A stretch of DNA of 19,514 bases from JAEYZS01 sp031374125 (lineage in GTDB: Bacteria > Bdellovibrionota > Bdellovibrionia > Bdellovibrionales > JAEYZS01): the NCBI GenBank assembly GCA_031374125.1, contig JANMFM010000090.1, positions 1 through 19,514 on the forward strand, written 5' to 3'. The translations under genes and the position numbers were made by a program. Shown here piece after piece: positions 7,886 to 14,662 of the stretch (position 1 is the first letter of the stretch; each line of letters starts with the position of its first letter). The notes below the pieces were generated by a model. It had not been told where the DNA came from, searched no databases, and saw only the letters and a list, made by a program, of their open reading frames with translations.

Positions 7886-8254
7886 TTATTCTGGTCCAAC
7901 ACCAGTTGAACTTTCTGCAATCAATTCGCATGTGTCTGCAAAATAAATAGAATGGCCAACCATTTCTAATTCTTCATTGCTGCTTTGTTCTGGTTTAGGA
8001 AAAGTCGATGTGTACGAGTAGTAAAGTTCAAGTATTTCGCGTTGTTTATTTTTATCAAAAATGTTTTTAACGTCAGTGCTCACCATGTAACCAGCTTTGA
8101 ATTTTGTGATTCTGAAAAAGCCAGATTTCCCTGGTTCTTTAGCTGACTCGACAGCCTTTTTGTAACATTCATCGTAATCAGCGTGAGCTAGGTTTGAAAA
8201 ACCAAAGACTAATAGGCCAGAAAGCATAATGTGTTTTAGTGAAATTAACTTCAT
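7886..8254 (-). CDS. Small secreted protein, unknown function
   Basis: 122 residues from ATG 8254, with a signal peptide (MKLISLKHIMLSGLLVFGFSNLAHA, cleavage after AHA). The mature part starts DYDECYKKAVESAKEP and has only two cysteines (DECYKK and DTCELI). I recognise no family. An in-frame GTG at 8266 would add four residues, but the GTGGA that includes it looks more like the weak Shine-Dalgarno for 8254. Single-gene unit closed by a strong terminator. Confidence 0.7.
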   Translation of the reverse strand: MKLISLKHIMLSGLLVFGFSNLAHADYDECYKKAVESAKEPGKSGFFRITKFKAGYMVSTDVKNIFDKNKQREILELYYSYTSTFPKPEQSSNEELEMVGHSIYFADTCELIAESSTGVGPE

Positions 8255-8380
8255 ACTAAATTCCACTTTTGTTTGTGATGAGCTAGGGTGGGTTAGAAAA
8301 ATTCTTGTTAGTAGCTGACTTGTTAAAATTGTAAACTTAACTCGAAACAGGTTGAGAGTTGCTTTGAAAATATTTTAGAA

Positions 8381-8528
8381 ACCCAATGTGAATTAATCAA
8401 AAAAAACGACAAGTTGTTGTTAACCTTGGGTCTGTCGTACGTATCGCAAGAACCCACCTCACTTCGGGGTTTCGCATAACGCGAGGCTTATTCGGCGCCG
8501 CAAGTGCCTTTAGGCAACTGTTTTGTTT
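8381..8528 (+). ncRNA. Candidate structured small RNA or abandoned leader before pheS
   Basis: No open frame of note lies here, yet positions 8441-8520 contain 45 G/C of 80, against 19 of 80 in 8521-8600 (counted by hand). Possible pairings: ACCCAA 8381-8386 with TTGGGT 8426-8431 around an inner AACGAC/GTTGTT hairpin; an alternative ACGACA 8406-8411 with TGTCGT 8433-8438; AACCC 8451-8455 with GGGTT 8467-8471; CCTC 8457-8460 with GAGG 8483-8486. It ends in a TGCC-TTTA-GGCA hairpin followed by TTTTGTTT. Strand and start are inferred from that terminator-like end. I cannot match it to a known RNA family (it lacks the cores of SRP RNA, RNase P RNA and tmRNA). Confidence 0.35.
8503..8528 (+). terminator. 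Terminator-like hairpin upstream of the pheS promoter
   Basis: Stem with arms 8503-8508 and 8513-8519 (one bulged A), loop TTTA, followed by TTTTGTTT at 8521-8528. Short stem, so only moderate strength. Confidence 0.4.
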
Positions 8529-8555
8529 GATAAAGTAAGGGTTTTATTGGATTAT
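8527..8555 (+). promoter_or_regulatory. Probable sigma-70-type promoter of pheS
   Basis: TTGATA at 8527-8532 (5 of 6 to TTGACA), a 17-bp spacer, then GATTAT at 8550-8555 (4 of 6 to TATAAT). Start of transcription would fall near 8562, leaving about 39 nt to the ATG with AAGGA at 8588-8592. Its position means the GC-rich segment upstream is not part of this transcript. Confidence 0.5.
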
Positions 8556-8600
8556 TTAAGATTCAAAATTTATCTATTAGGACACTTAAGGAAAATCTAG

Positions 8601-9626
8601 ATGAGCAGTCAAAATGAAATTCTCACTATTCAAGAAGAGGCACTGAAGGCTTTTAGTGCGGCTAAAGATTTAAAAGAACTTTATGATCATAAAGTTCAGT
8701 ATCTCGGAAAGACGGGAAGCTTTTCTAAAGTGATGCAAGGAATGAAGGATCTTCCGCCGGCAGAGAAGCCTATCTTTGGTGCAAAAGTAAATGAAGCTAA
8801 AAAACTTTTAGAAGAATCATATGAAAAGTTTTTTGCGGCTCTCACGAAAAAAGAGATTGCGGCAAAACTATCTTCAGAAAAAATTGATATCACTTTACCT
8901 GGTCCGACAGTTCCAAGAGGAACTCAACATCCGATTTCTATGGTGATTGATGAAGTTTCGGGAATTTTAGCTAAAATCGGTTACAGCGTAAGACTGGGCC
9001 CACTCATTGAAACTGACTTTTACAATTTCGAAGCTTTGAATGTTCCCAAGGATCATCCGGCGAGAGATGAACAAGACACCTTCTATATCGATGACACTCA
9101 CGTATTGAGAACGCAGACTAGCCCAATTCAGATTCGCACGATGCAAAATGAAAAGCCACCTTTGAGAATCATAGGACCGGGTTCGGTATTCAGATGCGAT
9201 AGCGATATTTCGCATGCGCCAATGTTTCATCAGATTGAAGGTTTATACATCGATAAAAAAGTTTCCATGTCCGAACTCAAAGCCACGCTCACTTACTTCA
9301 CTAGAGAGTTCTTTGGGGGCAATGATTTGAAAACAAGATTTAGACCAAGCTTCTTTCCATTCACAGAGCCATCGGCAGAATTTGATAGTTCTTGCCCATT
9401 CTGTGCAGCTAAAGGTTGCAGAATGTGTAAACAATCCGGTTGGATTGAATTGGGTGGCTGCGGTTTAGTTCATCCCAATGTTTTAAAATCTGCAGGACTG
9501 GATCCGGATCAATGGCAGGGTTTTGCTTTTGGTTTTGGTATCGAGAGAATGGCCGTGATCAAGTACGGCGTAGAAGATATCCGATTACTTGCAGAAAATG
9601 ATGTTAGGTTTTTAGAACAATTTTAA
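8601..9626 (+). CDS. pheS: Phenylalanine--tRNA ligase alpha subunit
   Basis: 341 residues, usual length. Forms the alpha2-beta2 enzyme with PheT and carries the class II catalytic core that activates Phe with ATP. Visible motifs: N-terminal helical domain (about 1-90), TSPIQIRTM and GSVFRCDSDISHAPMFHQIEG (motif 2, about 170-215), FRPSFFPFTEPSAEFD (about 248-263), and motif 3 GFGFGIER-type sequence FAFGFGIERMAVIKYG near 310-325. A CPFC-x4-CRMC cysteine cluster at about 265-275 followed by GWIELGGCGLVHPNVL is common in many bacterial PheS proteins. AAGGA sits 8 nt before ATG 8601. First gene of the pheS-pheT-ihfA-merR block, an order also found in part in enterobacteria. Confidence 0.97.
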   Translation: MSSQNEILTIQEEALKAFSAAKDLKELYDHKVQYLGKTGSFSKVMQGMKDLPPAEKPIFGAKVNEAKKLLEESYEKFFAALTKKEIAAKLSSEKIDITLPGPTVPRGTQHPISMVIDEVSGILAKIGYSVRLGPLIETDFYNFEALNVPKDHPARDEQDTFYIDDTHVLRTQTSPIQIRTMQNEKPPLRIIGPGSVFRCDSDISHAPMFHQIEGLYIDKKVSMSELKATLTYFTREFFGGNDLKTRFRPSFFPFTEPSAEFDSSCPFCAAKGCRMCKQSGWIELGGCGLVHPNVLKSAGLDPDQWQGFAFGFGIERMAVIKYGVEDIRLLAENDVRFLEQF

Positions 9627-9629
9627 TAA

Positions 9630-9696
9630 TAGTGCTCTCTCCAGAGAGCACTGAAACAGAAGGAGTAGTGCTCACCCCAGTGAGCATTGTTACAGG
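9630..9696 (+). repeat. Two tandem 36-bp hairpin units between pheS and pheT
   Basis: Unit 1 begins at 9630, unit 2 at 9666; the first 30 positions agree except at six. Each unit opens with TAGTGCTC and folds into a hairpin (unit 1 stem 9631-9640/9643-9652, unit 2 stem 9667-9675/9680-9688). One stem pair changes from T-A in unit 1 to A-T in unit 2, and another from G-C to G-T, so pairing is kept while sequence changes. Unit 1 ends in AAGGAG (9660-9665), and unit 2 runs up to the pheT ATG. Confidence 0.75.
9660..9665 (+). promoter_or_regulatory. Likely pheT Shine-Dalgarno, separated from its ATG by a hairpin
   Basis: AAGGAG is 31 nt before ATG 9697, too far in linear sequence. If the hairpin at 9667-9688 folds, only 9 unpaired nucleotides (9666 and 9689-9696) remain between the site and the start codon, a normal spacing. 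No other good site lies before pheT. Confidence 0.45.
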
Positions 9697-12132
9697 ATGA
9701 AAATTTCTTTAAAATGGTTAAACGATTACGTTGATGTGTCTGAATATTTCCAAAATCCAGATCAACTTGCCGACATTTTGACTCACAAAGGGTTGGAAGT
9801 TGAAAGCGTAGAGAATAAATCAAAGGATTTCCAAAACGTAGTGATTGGTCATATTTTAGAGCGCGGACAACATCCCAATGCGGACAGATTAACTCTTTGC
9901 CAAGTGACGACGGGGCAAGGAAAAGTTCATCAGATTGTTTGTGGAGCTAAGAACCATAAAAAAGGTGACAACGTGGTGGTGGCCCTTCCCGGAGCGGTGC
10001 TGCCAGGAAACTTTGCGATTAAATTATCAAAAATCAGAGATGTGGAATCTCAAGGTATGCTTTGCTCAGAAAAAGAATTGGGTCTTAGCACAGAGTCTGA
10101 AGGTATCGTGATTTTACCAGCAGATGCTCCCATCGGAACACCATTTGCGGAGTATAAAGGTTTAGATGATATTGTTTTTGAATTGAAGGTGACGCCAAAT
10201 AGAGCGGACTGCTTAAGCCATTATGGTTTAGCACGTGAAATTTCTTGTGTGCTCAATAAACCCCTTAAAACTAATTTCAACAATGATATTAAAACTATAG
10301 AGAAATCTTCTAAAGATAAAGTTTCTGTAGAGGTCCAAAACCCAGAAATGTGTCCAAGATTTACCGGAAGATACATAGAAGGCGTAAAAGTTGGACCAAG
10401 CCCTGATTGGCTGAAAAGACGTCTAGAGTCTATTGGAATGAACTCCATCAATAACGTTGTCGACGTAACAAATTATGTGATGATGGAATTGGGTCAGCCT
10501 CTTCATGCTTATGATTCTTCACTCATTGGTGGAAATGGAATTGTCGTTTCTAAAGCTAAAGAAAACGAAAAATTTAAAACTTTAAAAGAGCAGGATTTAA
10601 CCCTCAAAGGTACCGAACTCATGATCCGTGACAAACAAAAACCTGTAGGACTTGCAGGCGTGATGGGTGGGATGAATTCTGGGATTCAAGATTCTACTGT
10701 CAACGTGTTTGTGGAAAGTGCTTACTTCACAGCAGAGACGGTGAGAAAGAGTTCAAGAGCTCATGGTATTTCTTCTGAGTCATCTTATAGATTTTCTCGC
10801 GGAGTAGATCCCGCGATGACTTTGATTGCGATGAATAGATGTTGCCAACTGATTTTGGAAACGGCTGGTGGATCTGCCTATGGCGATCATCACGATACAA
10901 ATCCAAATATTGTAGCTCTTAAGAGCATTCCATTAAAAGTTTCAGATGTGACGGATCGTTTGGGTTTTGAACCTAAACCGGAAGAAGTAAAAAACTGGAT
11001 GACAAGATTGGGAGCGCAAGTTCAGGAAATTTCTTACTCTGAATTCAATGTGATCCCTCCAAGTTTCCGTGGTGATATTTCTATTAAAGAAGATCTCATC
11101 GAGGAGTTTGGCCGTCTTCATGGCTATGAACATATTCCTGAAAGACTTCCGAAAATGGGACAAGCGCCGAGTCCACATGAGCCTCAATACACATTAGGAA
11201 TTAAAATTAGATCTCTATTCCGAAATGAAGGTTTCAATGAAGGTTTCAACTACGCTTTCGTCGATGGAAAAAAGCATGCGAAGTTCCTGGGTGATATTAC
11301 AACCTTCAAAAATGTGGGATTCAATTTAAGATCAGAAGCGGTTCAAGTGAGAAATCCGCTTTCAGAAGAAATGAATGTGATGAGACAGCAAATTTCTTAT
11401 GGATTGTTCGTGAACACTCTTCATAATCTTCGTCATGGACAAAATCTCGGAAAAATTTTCGAGATGGGCTACAACTTTGAAAGGAACAATGATACCTACA
11501 ATCAGATTTGGACAGCAGGTCTTGTCCAATGGGGGCAACCAGAAACTCTTTGGCAAAAAGGTCAAAAGAACGAACACCTGTTCTTTGAAACAAAATCTCA
11601 TATCGAAAATATTTTAAGAAATCTTTCTATCAAATCTTGGCAGTGGGAAGTTTGTGATGAGCTCAATTTCTTACATCCAGGGCAATCAGCAAAACTAAAA
11701 GCTGAAGGAAGGGTCGTAGGCTACGTAGGGACTCTTCACCCGCAAATCGCTGACGAGGAAAAAATTAAAGTTCCGGTCGTGTTTGCGGAGATTAACTTAG
11801 ACATTTTGATGATGGGACAACCTCGCGTTGCAAGAACAAAACACGTTTCTAAAAATCCTAGTGTGGAGCGCGATCTTGCGTTTGTAATGCCTGAAAATTT
11901 TGAATCTGGAAAAGTGTTAGCGGAAATTCAAAAGGCGGCTGGTAACGTTTTAAAGTCTGCGTGGGTCTTTGACGTATTCACGGGCGATCCATTGAAGGTG
12001 GGCGAGAAGAGTGTGGCCTTCCGTATGGTCTTCCAAGATAATGAGAAAACTCTTAAAGACGAAGATCTGAAGGCAGTAGATAAGAAAATTATTGACGCAA
12101 TCAATCAAAAGTTCTCGATTTCTGTCAGATAA
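9697..12132 (+). CDS. pheT: Phenylalanine--tRNA ligase beta subunit
   Basis: 811 residues, normal for long bacterial PheT. Domain order seen: N-terminal MKISLKWLNDYVD, EMAP/OB-type tRNA-binding domain (about 40-150, with HPNADRLTLCQV), B3/B4 editing domain (about 210-390), B5 domain (about 405-475), a core related to the class II catalytic fold without an active site (about 480-700), and the C-terminal FDX-ACB anticodon-binding domain (about 715-811, starting near HVSKNPSVERDLAFV). It partners PheS and binds and proofreads tRNA-Phe. Start chosen because the protein matches the family N-terminus there; the unusual upstream hairpins are described separately. No frame damage. Confidence 0.97.
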   Translation: MKISLKWLNDYVDVSEYFQNPDQLADILTHKGLEVESVENKSKDFQNVVIGHILERGQHPNADRLTLCQVTTGQGKVHQIVCGAKNHKKGDNVVVALPGAVLPGNFAIKLSKIRDVESQGMLCSEKELGLSTESEGIVILPADAPIGTPFAEYKGLDDIVFELKVTPNRADCLSHYGLAREISCVLNKPLKTNFNNDIKTIEKSSKDKVSVEVQNPEMCPRFTGRYIEGVKVGPSPDWLKRRLESIGMNSINNVVDVTNYVMMELGQPLHAYDSSLIGGNGIVVSKAKENEKFKTLKEQDLTLKGTELMIRDKQKPVGLAGVMGGMNSGIQDSTVNVFVESAYFTAETVRKSSRAHGISSESSYRFSRGVDPAMTLIAMNRCCQLILETAGGSAYGDHHDTNPNIVALKSIPLKVSDVTDRLGFEPKPEEVKNWMTRLGAQVQEISYSEFNVIPPSFRGDISIKEDLIEEFGRLHGYEHIPERLPKMGQAPSPHEPQYTLGIKIRSLFRNEGFNEGFNYAFVDGKKHAKFLGDITTFKNVGFNLRSEAVQVRNPLSEEMNVMRQQISYGLFVNTLHNLRHGQNLGKIFEMGYNFERNNDTYNQIWTAGLVQWGQPETLWQKGQKNEHLFFETKSHIENILRNLSIKSWQWEVCDELNFLHPGQSAKLKAEGRVVGYVGTLHPQIADEEKIKVPVVFAEINLDILMMGQPRVARTKHVSKNPSVERDLAFVMPENFESGKVLAEIQKAAGNVLKSAWVFDVFTGDPLKVGEKSVAFRMVFQDNEKTLKDEDLKAVDKKIIDAINQKFSISVR

Positions 12133-12168
12133 AAACTTGATTGTTTTCAATACCTTGATACGCTTTTG

Positions 12169-12192
12169 TTAGGGATTTTTTTAAATTCCTAA
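12169..12192 (+). promoter_or_regulatory. AT-rich hairpin in the ihfA leader
   Basis: 10-bp stem (arms 12169-12178 and 12183-12192, one G-T pair) with a TTTT loop, ending 7 nt before the AAGGAGG of ihfA. It is not followed by a U-tract, so it is more likely an mRNA element or protein site than a terminator. Confidence 0.35.
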
Positions 12193-12210
12193 GGCTCACA
12201 AGGAGGCATC

Positions 12211-12546
12211 ATGGGCGGGCAGAACGTTAGCTCTTCAACAATGACTAAGGCAGACATCGTTGAGAGAGTGTACCAAAAGTTAGGATTCTCTAAGAAAGAA
12301 GCATCTGAACTCGTTGAACTAGTTTTCAATTCTTTAAAAAATACCCTGCAAGAAGGCGAAAAAGTAAAAATCTCCGGATTTGGAAACTTCATCGTGCGCG
12401 ACAAGAAAGAGCGCGTTGGTAGAAACCCGCAAACAGGCAGTCAGATTAAAATCAGCGCCAGACGTGTACTTACGTTTAGACCGAGCCAAGTTCTTAAGGC
12501 TATATTAAATGGTGAAGACATTACTAATCTCAAGGATGACGATTAA
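12211..12546 (+). CDS. ihfA: Integration host factor alpha / HU-family DNA-bending protein
   Basis: 111 residues. The HU/IHF fold is clear: TKADIVERVYQKLGFSKKEASELVELVFNSLKNTL (helices), then VKISGFGNFIVRDKKERVGRNPQTGSQIKISARRVLTFRPSQVLK with the GRNPxTG tip of the beta arm (Pro of the minor-groove intercalating loop). The ARR..TFRP form and the place next to pheT fit IhfA rather than HU. It has a 10-residue N-terminal extension (MGGQNVSSST) and an acidic tail (LKDDD). The longer start is supported by AAGGAGG at 12200-12206; the internal ATG 12241 has no such site. Binds and sharply bends DNA in the nucleoid, as a dimer with a beta subunit that is not in the window. Confidence 0.92.
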   Translation: MGGQNVSSSTMTKADIVERVYQKLGFSKKEASELVELVFNSLKNTLQEGEKVKISGFGNFIVRDKKERVGRNPQTGSQIKISARRVLTFRPSQVLKAILNGEDITNLKDDD

Positions 12547-12565
12547 TATATAAAGGGGGTAACCC

Positions 12566-13030
12566 ATGGATACAGAATTAGAAGTGACATTAGGAAATAT
12601 TAACGAACCCTTAGATCAAGAACATGCACTGTTCGTTGATGAAACTTTAAAAAAAGATTTAAGCGAAATTCCAGACAAGATGGCTTTCAAGATCGGTGAA
12701 GTGGCTGAGCTTCTCGACATCAAAACTTACGTGCTCAGATACTGGGAAACTGAGTTTGATGCTTTGAAGCCAAAGAAATCAAATCACAATCAAAGAATGT
12801 ACACGAGAAAAGACGTAGAAACTGCACTTTTTATCAAGAAACTTTTGTATAGAGACCGCTTTTCTATAGAAGGTGCGAGAAAAGCTTTAAGAAAAGTAAA
12901 AACAGAAGTGAAGATCGAAGTGAAAAAAGAAAAAGCAATTATGGATTCCAATGCTATTTTTACGGAGACGTTAACGGATGTAAAGTCCCTCTTAAGACAA
13001 ATTCAGACTTTGAAAGCTCGTTTTGAATAA
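12566..13030 (+). CDS. MerR-family transcriptional regulator
   Basis: 154 residues. After an acidic N-terminal extension of about 38 residues comes a MerR winged-helix domain (about 40-110): FKIGEVAELLDIKTYVLRYWETEFDALKP...RMYTRKDVETALFIKKLLY. The C-terminal part is charged and helical (KVKTEVKIEVKKEKA), likely a dimerising coiled coil, with no metal-binding cysteines. It starts 19 nt after ihfA stops, with a G-rich site (AAGGGGG) before the ATG. MerR-type genes next to ihfA are common in proteobacterial genomes; their target is unknown. Last gene of the pheS block. Confidence 0.88.
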   Translation: MDTELEVTLGNINEPLDQEHALFVDETLKKDLSEIPDKMAFKIGEVAELLDIKTYVLRYWETEFDALKPKKSNHNQRMYTRKDVETALFIKKLLYRDRFSIEGARKALRKVKTEVKIEVKKEKAIMDSNAIFTETLTDVKSLLRQIQTLKARFE

Positions 13031-13053
13031 TTTGTTGTTCGAAATTTAGAGCA

Positions 13054-13083
13054 AAAAAAGGGCTTTGTAAAAAGCCCTTTTTT
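13054..13083. terminator. Strong bidirectional rho-independent terminator
   Basis: 13-bp perfect stem (arms 13054-13066 and 13071-13083, core AAGGGC/GCCCTT) with loop GTAA and A/T runs on both sides. It serves the pheS-pheT-ihfA-merR block from the left and the DUF3011-like gene from the right, both of which end within about 25 nt of it. Confidence 0.92.
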
Positions 13084-13108
13084 ATTATCTAAAATTTTAA
13101 TTTTAAAA

Positions 13109-13414
13109 TTATCTTCTACCGATAACTTCGATAGTTGCTCTGCAACCTTGGTCAACCCAAACGCTTCTACGAGTTGTTCCCCAGTTTCTTCCTTGGCGAC
13201 AAGCTGTCTTTGAATGTTGTTGAACAAGTCTTGCTCTTTCAATTCTTCTTACGTTGGGTGAGTAACATTCGTTATAATTGAAACCGTTGCTTTCGCAAGT
13301 CACATAATCTCTTACAAGTCCGCCATGGTTTCCTGGTGGACGGTGTTGAGCTTCTGCTTGTGAAAGAGCAAATACTCCGAATACGAAAGCCAATGTAATT
13401 AATAATTTTTTCAT
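13109..13414 (-). CDS. Small secreted DUF3011-like protein
   Basis: 101 residues with signal peptide MKKLLITLAFVFGVFALSQAEA. The mature part has the pattern I associate with DUF3011: VTCESNGF.YNEC, then RARLVQQHSKTACRQGRNWGTTRRSVWVDQGCRATIEV, with four cysteines that could form two disulfides and the conserved WG and VWVD-GCRA elements. The function of this family is not known; it is exported and probably extracytoplasmic. AAGGGGG precedes the ATG. Single gene ending at the shared terminator. Confidence 0.8.
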   Translation of the reverse strand: MKKLLITLAFVFGVFALSQAEAQHRPPGNHGGLVRDYVTCESNGFNYNECYSPNVRRIERARLVQQHSKTACRQGRNWGTTRRSVWVDQGCRATIEVIGRR

Positions 13415-13533
13415 TTTTTCCCCCTTAAGGTAAAATGGTTGCTGTTTGGTTCCGGCACAGATTTGACTAGTAGAAAAAAAGTTTCAACAAAAAAATATTT
13501 CAAAAAACTTCACAAAAAATTCTTTGATAGCTT

Positions 13534-13962
13534 TTAAAATAATTTTTTTAGAGCAGCGGTGACATTTTGAGCCTGGTAGTGAGTGGTTTTATTTTTCTCG
13601 AAGCTCTCCATCAAGGTCCACGGTGGTTGGGGCCAGTTTAAATCTGATTTTTTGCGAGGGAAGATGTGCCAGTGCTGGTGTGGTGTCATGTTGCCATAGT
13701 TGGAAATGTTCATTTTATCAGCAGAAAAAGCAGTGTTAATTTTTTGGGCCGCAGCATTAAGTTCTTTGTAAACTTCAATTTGAGTGCTTTCTTTTAAGTC
13801 AAAGAACTCTTTTACGTGATCTTTAAGGACTAAAACGCAATATCCAGGAAAAGTCTGATGATCGCCAACAAGAAGAACAGAGTTCTTGAACTCATGCACA
13901 ACAAAAGGGCTTTTGTCTTTTAAAAGATTTGGAATTTTCGAACAGTATACACAATCTTTCAT
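13534..13962 (-). CDS. HIT-family protein (histidine triad nucleotide-binding)
   Basis: 142 residues. The triad MTPHQHWHIFPR near residue 96-107 is the H-x-H-x-H motif of HIT hydrolases and transferases, which act on nucleoside phosphates such as Ap4A, AMP-lysine or nucleotidyl sugars. The N-terminal MKDCVYCSKI has a CxxC and the start of the domain (SVLLVGDHQTFPGYCVLVLKDHVKEF) is typical. Substrate cannot be read from sequence. There is no Shine-Dalgarno; a -10-like TATACT on the minus strand (13976-13971) lies 8 nt before the ATG, so the transcript may be leaderless. Confidence 0.88.
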   Translation of the reverse strand: MKDCVYCSKIPNLLKDKSPFVVHEFKNSVLLVGDHQTFPGYCVLVLKDHVKEFFDLKESTQIEVYKELNAAAQKINTAFSADKMNISNYGNMTPHQHWHIFPRKKSDLNWPQPPWTLMESFEKNKTTHYQAQNVTAALKKLF

Positions 13963-13970
13963 AAGATGAA

Positions 13971-14000
13971 AGTATACTGAGCAGCTGGTAACAACGCCAA
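13971..14000 (-). promoter_or_regulatory. Probable promoter of the HIT gene inside the left repeat arm
   Basis: On the minus strand TTGGCG (14000-13995), an 18-bp spacer, then TATACT (13976-13971; 5 of 6 to consensus). Expected start of transcription falls at or next to the ATG at 13962. Confidence 0.45.
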
Positions 14001-14096
14001 CGAAAATATAGAGTTTAAGACAATCAACACTGGCCGCGTTAGCGATAAAATAGTTTTATTTAGATTTTGTCTCTTCCAATTAGTCCAGCTGCTCAG

Positions 14097-14102
14097 TATA
14101 CT
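14097..14102 (+). promoter_or_regulatory. Probable -10 box for the TIGR03546 operon in the right repeat arm
   Basis: TATACT on the plus strand, the mirror of the box used for the HIT gene. A matching -35 is poor (TTCCAA at 14074-14079). Transcription would begin near 14109, leaving a 20-nt leader containing GAGG before ATG 14129. Confidence 0.4.
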
Positions 14103-14128
14103 TTCAAACATAACATGCGAGGTGCGCC

Positions 14129-14662
14129 ATGGGTTTACTGCTGAAGCAGTTATTTCAATTTATTAAACTTTTAAACTCGGATACGGGGACAAATCAAATT
14201 GCGGCGGGAATTGCTGCTGGATTTATTCTAGGGATGACCCCGGCATTATCATTACAAACCTTTTTAGTGTTTTTGTGTATTTTCTTTTTTAGAATACAAA
14301 TTGGTGCAGCATTTTTGGCAGCGTTCTTCTTTAAGTTTATCGCTTTTATACTTGATCCGGTATTTGACTCATTGGGATTCTGGTTGCTGAATCTTCCTGC
14401 CCTACAATCTCTTTTTACATCTCTTTACAATATGCCGATCATTCCGTTTACAAGATTTAATAATACAATCGTGATGGGATCAGGAGTTCTTTCGATCTTG
14501 CTCAGCCCATTTGTATACTTTGGGGCTTTGGTTGTTGTTAGGCAATATAGAGTGCAAATTGTTGCTAAATACAAGCAGACAAAGTTTTGGAAAGCAGTTC
14601 AAGCCACGGGATTGTACAAATGGTACTACAAATATGATGAATTTTATGGAGGTTCGTCATGA
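14129..14662 (+). CDS. TIGR03546-family integral membrane protein
   Basis: 177 residues, strongly hydrophobic. Likely membrane segments at about 24-54 (a helical hairpin), 58-76 and 112-137, with a basic and aromatic C-terminal tail after residue 138. GIAAGFILGMTPALSLQTFLVF resembles the DUF2062/TIGR03546 signature. From family knowledge, TIGR03546 occurs as a two-gene pair with TIGR03545 in a minority of outer-membrane bacteria and has no known function. The stop overlaps the next start (ATGA at 14659-14662), so the pair is translationally coupled. GAGG 7-10 nt upstream supports the start. Confidence 0.8.
   Translation: MGLLLKQLFQFIKLLNSDTGTNQIAAGIAAGFILGMTPALSLQTFLVFLCIFFFRIQIGAAFLAAFFFKFIAFILDPVFDSLGFWLLNLPALQSLFTSLYNMPIIPFTRFNNTIVMGSGVLSILLSPFVYFGALVVVRQYRVQIVAKYKQTKFWKAVQATGLYKWYYKYDEFYGGSS

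Larger units (their letters stand above)
13967..14106. repeat. 140-bp segment with perfect 22-bp terminal inverted repeats
   Basis: Arms at 13967-13988 and 14085-14106 are exact reverse complements over 22 bp. The 96 bp between them has no open frame but has its own pairings (for example ATAAAA/TTTTAT at 14046-14060). CATAA occurs at 13960-13964 and 14109-14113, each 2 bp outside an arm, which could be a 5-bp target duplication. The segment lies exactly between two divergent genes. Either a miniature inverted-repeat element or a mirrored regulatory region. Confidence 0.75.

Noticed and set aside
8441..8520. A tRNA or pheM-like attenuator peptide upstream of pheS
   Set aside because: No cloverleaf with a proper acceptor stem and T-arm can be drawn, and there is no short frame rich in Phe codons. 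Kept only as a candidate structured RNA.
11321..11601. Minus-strand open frames of 79-90 codons inside pheT
   Set aside because: They are antisense to conserved PheT sequence and have no independent coding signals.
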